From Trichoplusia ni (taxonomy: Eukaryota; Arthropoda; Insecta; Lepidoptera; Noctuidae): DNA of 64,000 nucleotides. Positions 59,201 through 64,000 of this stretch are shown piece after piece. Under the pieces are notes generated by a model. It searched no databases. It saw only the letters and a list, made by a program, of their open reading frames with translations, and was not told the DNA's origin. A program made the position numbers and the translations under genes. Every line of letters begins with the position of its first letter. Positions within the stretch are counted from its first letter, which is position 1. The DNA lies in contig NC_039479.1 of the NCBI RefSeq assembly GCF_003590095.1, positions 6,820,001-6,884,000 of the forward strand, in the 5' to 3' direction.

Positions 59201-62200
59201 GCATCGTTACAAGTATGTTTCGGATATATTGCAATAACTAACATGAGAATGAATGGGTAATTATAAAATGCACGAAGTACAGCTATAGATCACTTTTTCT
59301 ACTCTCCTTTTAAACTTAATTCTCCTAGATAGTTGCGCTAGGGGTGAATAAAACATGCAAGCCAAAAATTTGGACCAAGAATGAGAAATGGCAAATTTAT
59401 CAAACAATTCATCTATCGTGGTCCTCTACTGGGCAATATGACCAGAGACCTCCCTTCAACGCTCTGTCCTCCGTTGATTATTTATCTCTTAGATGCATAT
59501 TTAACTGGTATTCAATGCTATCGCCGCTAGCCTATACGATATTTTGGTCTTCATAGAATGGATAAATTAAAATATTATTCTATATAACTATAACAATACC
59601 CGCTCCCCTACTGTAAGCTATTTCACGTATAGGCCTCACTCCGGATACATTCCACCAACATTTTCCATTGTTCCAGAGTCGGAAAGTTAGCCGACGAGAC
59701 CTTTTTTATAAGATGTACAAATTTTTTGAATGGAATATGTTCCGGAGTGACGTGAGTGAAGGGCGTTTGTTAATGCGTTTCTGTTAAGAACATGGAATAG
59801 ATCTACCGTATACTTTTACTTAATTATACTTAAACTCATTAAAAAACAACACGTGCCTACAAATCAGAATAACCACTGTGAATCAATTCGCCATATTGCT
59901 AATCAAGAAATCGGCCGTGCACTTGCTAACGACCGTTCAAGGTATCTAACCTCATTAAATCTTACGGCAGGTGGGATTGTTGTAACTGTACTGAATTACG
60001 AAGAAACTGCGAGTGTGACATTAGCAATTGAGAAATGTTTCATTCATTACAGCATTGGCCCTATTAGAATTCCCTTTGGGACGCCGTTAGCCATGTTTAA
60101 TGATTATCCATAAGTTTGCAGATGTATTAGATCGTAGATATTTATAGTTCTTGCATAGGACATTTGATATGCAAGTTTTTCGTTTTTAATAGTTTGTAAA
60201 CATTTAGGAAAAAAACAAGGGCTAGGTCATCTATGTAAAAGTCTAATGTTTAATAACGAAATCGCAGATGGATATTTACTTGAATAAGATTTTCTTTTCT
60301 TCCTTTTAAAAATATGTACGTAATTTTTAACAGTGTAGTAATTTGTCATTGAGTGAAGTCTAAGGTTTCATAAGCGATATGGTACAGCTATACAGACTTC
60401 CTTCTGAGGGAGAAAATATCCGAGCGCTTTTACCCGTTAGACTAAATTGTTTACAACGTGAGCTTGTAAATCTTGGACAATGTTCATCAGTTTACAGTCA
60501 CGTAACGTACTACGTTTGCAGTTTCAGATGCGTCTTCAAAACAAAGCTTGTTTGGCTCTCTTACGTATAGGTGTAGCGTCTAACTGATGTGGTGAATAAA
60601 AATGTAAGTTTGTTAGTTATGCTTTCACGGTTAAACTTCTCAACCGATTTCAATGAAATTTGGTACAGGGATAGCTTTAACTTCAAGAAATGATATATAC
60701 TATTGTTTCCGTTTTGCGCTTTAGAGGATTAGAATAAAACATGAGACTAGAGAAAGATTGTTGGAGAAAATTCACTACAACCACACAATGGCGCCCAGTA
60801 GTGACGTAAATACACATGAATACCGCGCATGACCACGAGCTTATGATTAAAACTTCAACATAAGCCGGTGCTCGTATCCCTGAAATGTTATCGGTAATCC
60901 TAAACTGTGTAATAGATCGCGAGCACTTGTTTATGGTGCGTCCAATAACGGAAATATGAGATAGGAATGATCTATGTTGTGTCAATCAACTAAGAGGTGA
61001 GTGCAAAATCTGAGGCGATCAGGCATTTAGCATCTAATGTTACGAGACAACAAGAAACCCCCCCACTTTTGTGTCGAGAGGTAAATATATTTTGTCTGTA
61101 ATCTGCAGATGTTGTATTCACATTTTTTGAACTATAACTGTTTGGAGCCTATCTTTCTGCGTCTTTATATTCCGTTTCGACCAGGTTAATTCGGATCCAG
61201 CGTCCGCATTGTTGAGGGTAGGCCTAAGTTTACAATAAACGTCAGTACTTTATAAGCGTGGTTTTAATGACGCATTTTCGTCCTCTCTTTAACAAAAATG
61301 AAAGTAAAAACATTACCACCGCAGAAATGCTTACAATGTTGTAAATTGGAAGTTTTATTTCCTAGTGCATGTAGGTCATGCGGGCTATGGTGATATTACA
61401 TACATAACACACATGGCGACGAAAAACAATGTGACTAACCCAGTCTTATAGTCAGTAGGTACTTCCCAGAGAAATTAACAAACCTCAGAGATAGCTTTAG
61501 TCTTTTATGAAAAATATTTTTTGGTCGTTTTAAACAAGACCGAGGTGAGGGTTTACCACCATAGTACGTTATAACTAAGACGCTTGTATTATGAGTATTA
61601 GACGACTGATAAACATACTTACATATTTCTTAATACATTTATTAAAAAAAAACATAATAAATGCTCTTGCTCATTACACAAACACTTGTCCTGTGTGAGA
61701 CTCGAACTCACAACCTCTGGTATAGCTGTCAGGGCCACAAATTATACTCACATAGTCCATATCAGATTGGTCGTCGTTCAGCTGTGGGACCAACGCCACC
61801 AGCTGCCAGTTGTGTGAGGGCTCTATCTGGAACCTGATGCTCCGGCTGGTCTGGCATCGTATCTTCACTGGCGAGGGCAACTCTGGTACCATAGGGTCAG
61901 GAGCTGGAAAGTAACGCGTTATTTTTAACACTACAGACAGTCTTGATGTTAGCTATAGAGTGATTTGTTTAATAAACCTCGTTCTGACGCAAACGGGTAA
62001 AAAATTAAAGAGGTTATTTTAGGAAAGGTCCTGTTTCTGCATTTACTAAGGCATTTTAAGTCGTTTGTCTTAGCAAAATACGATTGCAAATAATAGTTTA
62101 TTTAGCAATAAACAAAACATTAACACTGGTTACCGAAAGAAGTTAACAGAGAAAAATAAATACGTGTTGATAACTGTTTAAATCGATAATCGAATATACT

Positions 62201-62283
62201 AATCATAATAGGTATAAGTTTATTACATAACAAAGAATCGAAGGATACTGACCCCAGAAGTTGTTTTTGCAGGTATCCTCACT
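53286..62283 (-). CDS. torso: Receptor tyrosine kinase with FN-III-like ectodomain, probably Torso (5' end missing)
   Basis: Torso is the receptor for Trunk and prothoracicotropic hormone, signalling through Ras/MAPK. Exons in transcript order: 62283-62253, 61903-61752, 58771-58519, 57633-57566, 57321-57186, 56901-56735, 56574-56454, 56278-56145, 55906-55720, 55482-55317, 55116-54688, 54360-54223, 53813-53628, 53415-53286; 765 residues seen. The ectodomain has Cys-poor fibronectin-like segments (WQVRVKWSAPAHPPDTYNVT) and NxT sites, then a Gly/Ala-rich membrane segment ending CRCRRRRRH. The kinase shows GEGAFGVV, HVAVKMLK, a ~60-residue insert between its lobes, HRDLAARN, DFGLSR and KWMALESL (ALE in place of APE, as I recall for Torso). 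A last exon adds a Tyr-containing tail. Signal peptide and first exon(s) were not found and probably lie beyond 64000. The name rests on domain layout and kinase similarity recalled, not on a search. Confidence 0.82.
54487..54605. repeat. Dispersed repeat in torso intron before the W-S-F-G exon
   Basis: Starts with an (atc)n run and reads cctatcgccgtccactgctg, aacgtaggtctcccccaaag, followed by gcatccatccgctgcc. This is a very common lepidopteran retroelement end, with a microsatellite terminus. No coding part remains. Confidence 0.65.
59636..59750. repeat. Foldback/MITE-like element in torso intron
   Basis: Left end tcactccggatacattcca is a near-complement of the right end tggaatatgttccggagtga, 115 bp overall, with the similarity weakly extending outward (ttcacg... 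against ...cgtgagtgaa). No open frame. Consistent with a small non-autonomous DNA element. Confidence 0.5.
60600..60690. repeat. Interspersed repeat fragment in torso intron
   Basis: Words such as gttatgctttcacggttaaa, caaccgatttcaatgaaatt and tggtacagggatagctt match the same class of dispersed lepidopteran 3' ends as 43853-44078. Truncated, non-coding. Confidence 0.5.
61580..61745 (-). repeat. tRNA-derived SINE copy adjacent to a torso exon
   Basis: Same family as 13430-13625: tail cgcttgtattatgagtatta ... aaacatactta and a tRNA-like head with B-box-like gtgagttcgagtctca (minus strand). The tRNA head is truncated after the B-box region and ends only about 7 bp before the 5' splice site of the torso exon 61903-61752. 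Confidence 0.6.
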
Positions 62284-64000
62284 CTGTAACAAATAATTGC
62301 AAGTAATTTAGACGCTTACATCAGAATTACACCAGAGCGTAAGCCTAACACTACAAACTGTGGCCATTAATGGGCATTTTTTTTGCCAAATATTTTATAG
62401 GTGATTCGTAAAAAATGTATTCTAAAGAAATCGCGTTTTATTTTTCAGAGCACAAAACTAAAAACTTAGAGTGCCTAGACTAGACCAATAAAAAACAAAG
62501 TGTTTGCACGATCGTCAGTTTTTTGAACCTAACGTATTGGGTGCTGAAGAAATCAGCGCGCATTAAAGGATCATTTCGTGAACTGGTACGTCTAGAAAAC
62601 TTCCGGACATGCTTCTAACATATTTTGCCAAAATAACACCTATTATAAAGCTGTTAAGGTCTATTATTTTAGATGAAGCTATCAAGATGGAAGTGCCCCT
62701 TTGTTTAGGACGTAAAACGACACGTTCCAATATGCGCGATTGAATCATTGCTGCGATGCACAGTTTGTCAACAAACATACAGAAATACCTCCGGCGAACC
62801 TCGGGATATTGCAGCAGAAGCTAATTATAACTAATTAGATTAGAGGCTCATTAAATACACCAATTTATTTCGTAGTTTTTTTTTCTGCTCGGATACACAG
62901 ATTTTTTACTCTGTATCGTATCGGTTGCAAAATGTGAAAAGAAGATAATTCCTCTGCCTAACTAATACTAGGATCTAGGATCCTCCTGTAACCACTTAAA
63001 GTAATATTATCCCGGGAGTGGAAAATAGATGCCGCTCAAAGAGGCCGTCAGAGATGTTTTCCTTTAACGAGCCCCACCCTAAGAACTACCTATGAATATT
63101 TGAATATCCACACAAGGCTCAAGCGCGTGTGGTTTTTCAAATATTCAAGTCAAATGCACTAAGACACCCAGACTCAGGACAAGCATTTGTGGATCACATA
63201 AATCGTTGTCCCAAGCGGGGATCGAGCCCGCGACACGTCGCTTACAGTGGATCTGGCATGGTGACCATTTACCACCCGGCGACCCGTGCAGTCAAGAGCT
63301 TTATCTATATTACTTCAAAAAGTCAACATTGCTCTACAAATCTACTTTATTTGGACCTCCATTTTGTCGAGAGTAGAGATACAGGCCGGGATTAAAAGGA
63401 ATACTGTTATCAACGATATTGCAACCCAGATTGCTTATCACTACTAATATTATAAACATTAAGTCCTAATGAATCGGGACTTCAAATTCACAAAAAACAA
63501 TTGACGTATTATTTTTTTATGTGGTAATTTAAATTATACCTACATATGTTTAACCTATTTCTTCATCTGTTTAAAAAGGTCACTAAAGATAGAAATTCTA
63601 TAATCTGTGGTTCATATAAAAACTTATCTTAAGTATATGAGTCACAATCTTTCGAAAATTACAACTGCTGTTTCTATTTATTGGCATGCGGCGTCTATGT
63701 AGTTTTGAATTGTTAATCCTAAGTAGGTAACTGGTGGTTTGGTGTTTTAGCGACTAGTTTTAATTAAATAGGAAGAAAACATAATACCTTAAAAACCCCA
63801 TCTATGTTAAGGTGCAATTGCAAAAACCATACCACTACTTACCGTATTTACAGTGTACTTACTTAACTACATTCATGTTTTGTAGTTTTGAGGAAAAATA
63901 GTGGATGGTAATTTGGATAATTGTTAGCTAAACTATACTTTTACCAATACAAATGATAAAATAACCTGGACCTAAAATAATGGATAAATAGGAAATCAAC
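62284..64000. other. Right end of window, probable torso intron
   Basis: Non-coding AT-rich sequence upstream of the first torso exon seen. Since that exon (62283-62253) is internal (acceptor ttacag, phase 0), this must be intron unless a short first exon was missed. Apart from the SINE at 63155-63295 nothing could be identified. Confidence 0.5.
63155..63295 (-). repeat. tRNA-derived SINE-like element of a second type
   Basis: On the minus strand a B-box-like gcgggctcgatcccc is preceded by a tRNA-like region (complement of caccatgccagatccactgt), followed by a non-tRNA body ending in ttgtcctgagtctgggtgtc. This is a frequent lepidopteran SINE type. It has no tRNA cloverleaf good enough to be called a working tRNA gene. 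Confidence 0.55.

Noticed and set aside
63155..63295. Functional tRNA gene
   Set aside because: Only the B-box region is tRNA-like; acceptor stem and anticodon arm do not form, so it is better read as a SINE.

Overview
The window is nuclear DNA of an insect, almost certainly a lepidopteran (moth or butterfly). Genes are split into many short exons with GT-AG introns, exons are often very GC-rich while introns are AT-rich, and the introns carry tRNA-derived SINEs and interspersed repeats of kinds familiar from lepidopteran genomes. No prokaryotic, viral or organellar segment was seen.

Layout. (1) 3-1209, plus strand: 3' part of a small unrecognised gene, possibly a ciliary or sperm microtubule inner protein. 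(2) 2977-12254, minus: complete MAU2/SCC4 cohesin-loader gene, 12 coding exons, 613 residues. (3) 13115-14924, minus: ribosomal protein L12, 4 exons, 164 residues. (4) 15766-16974, plus: TSG101 (ESCRT-I), intronless coding region, 402 residues. (5) 16975-21656: long non-coding gap with two conspicuous hairpins. (6) 21657-25413, minus: cytosolic seryl-tRNA synthetase, 8 exons, 494 residues. (7) 27437-49811, plus: RME-8/DNAJC13, 37 coding exons, 2209 residues. (8) 53286-62283, minus: 3' part of a receptor tyrosine kinase with fibronectin-III-like ectodomain, best read as Torso (PTTH receptor); its first exons lie outside or were not found. Exon models of the complete genes were assembled by eye from splice sites, and the summed exon lengths are multiples of three.

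Gene relationships. The set is mostly housekeeping: cohesin loading, translation (RpL12, SerRS), and endosomal sorting (TSG101 and RME-8 both act on early endosomes). Torso is a developmental receptor. RpL12/TSG101 and SerRS/RME-8 are divergent pairs; RME-8 and torso are convergent. Nothing indicates operon-like coupling.

The most unusual feature is a recurring architecture. Three near-perfect tandem arrays (unit 106 bp at 6058-7532 in MAU2, 147 bp at 36462-38388 and 130 bp at 48089-48666 in RME-8) are each built from the 3' end of a GC-rich coding exon plus the first 21-40 nt of the following intron. Each therefore multiplies an intact 5' splice site (14, 13 and 4 copies). In all three only the exon copy nearest the gene's 5' end gives an open reading frame. 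This may be real exon-boundary amplification or an assembly artefact, and is the main item for follow-up.
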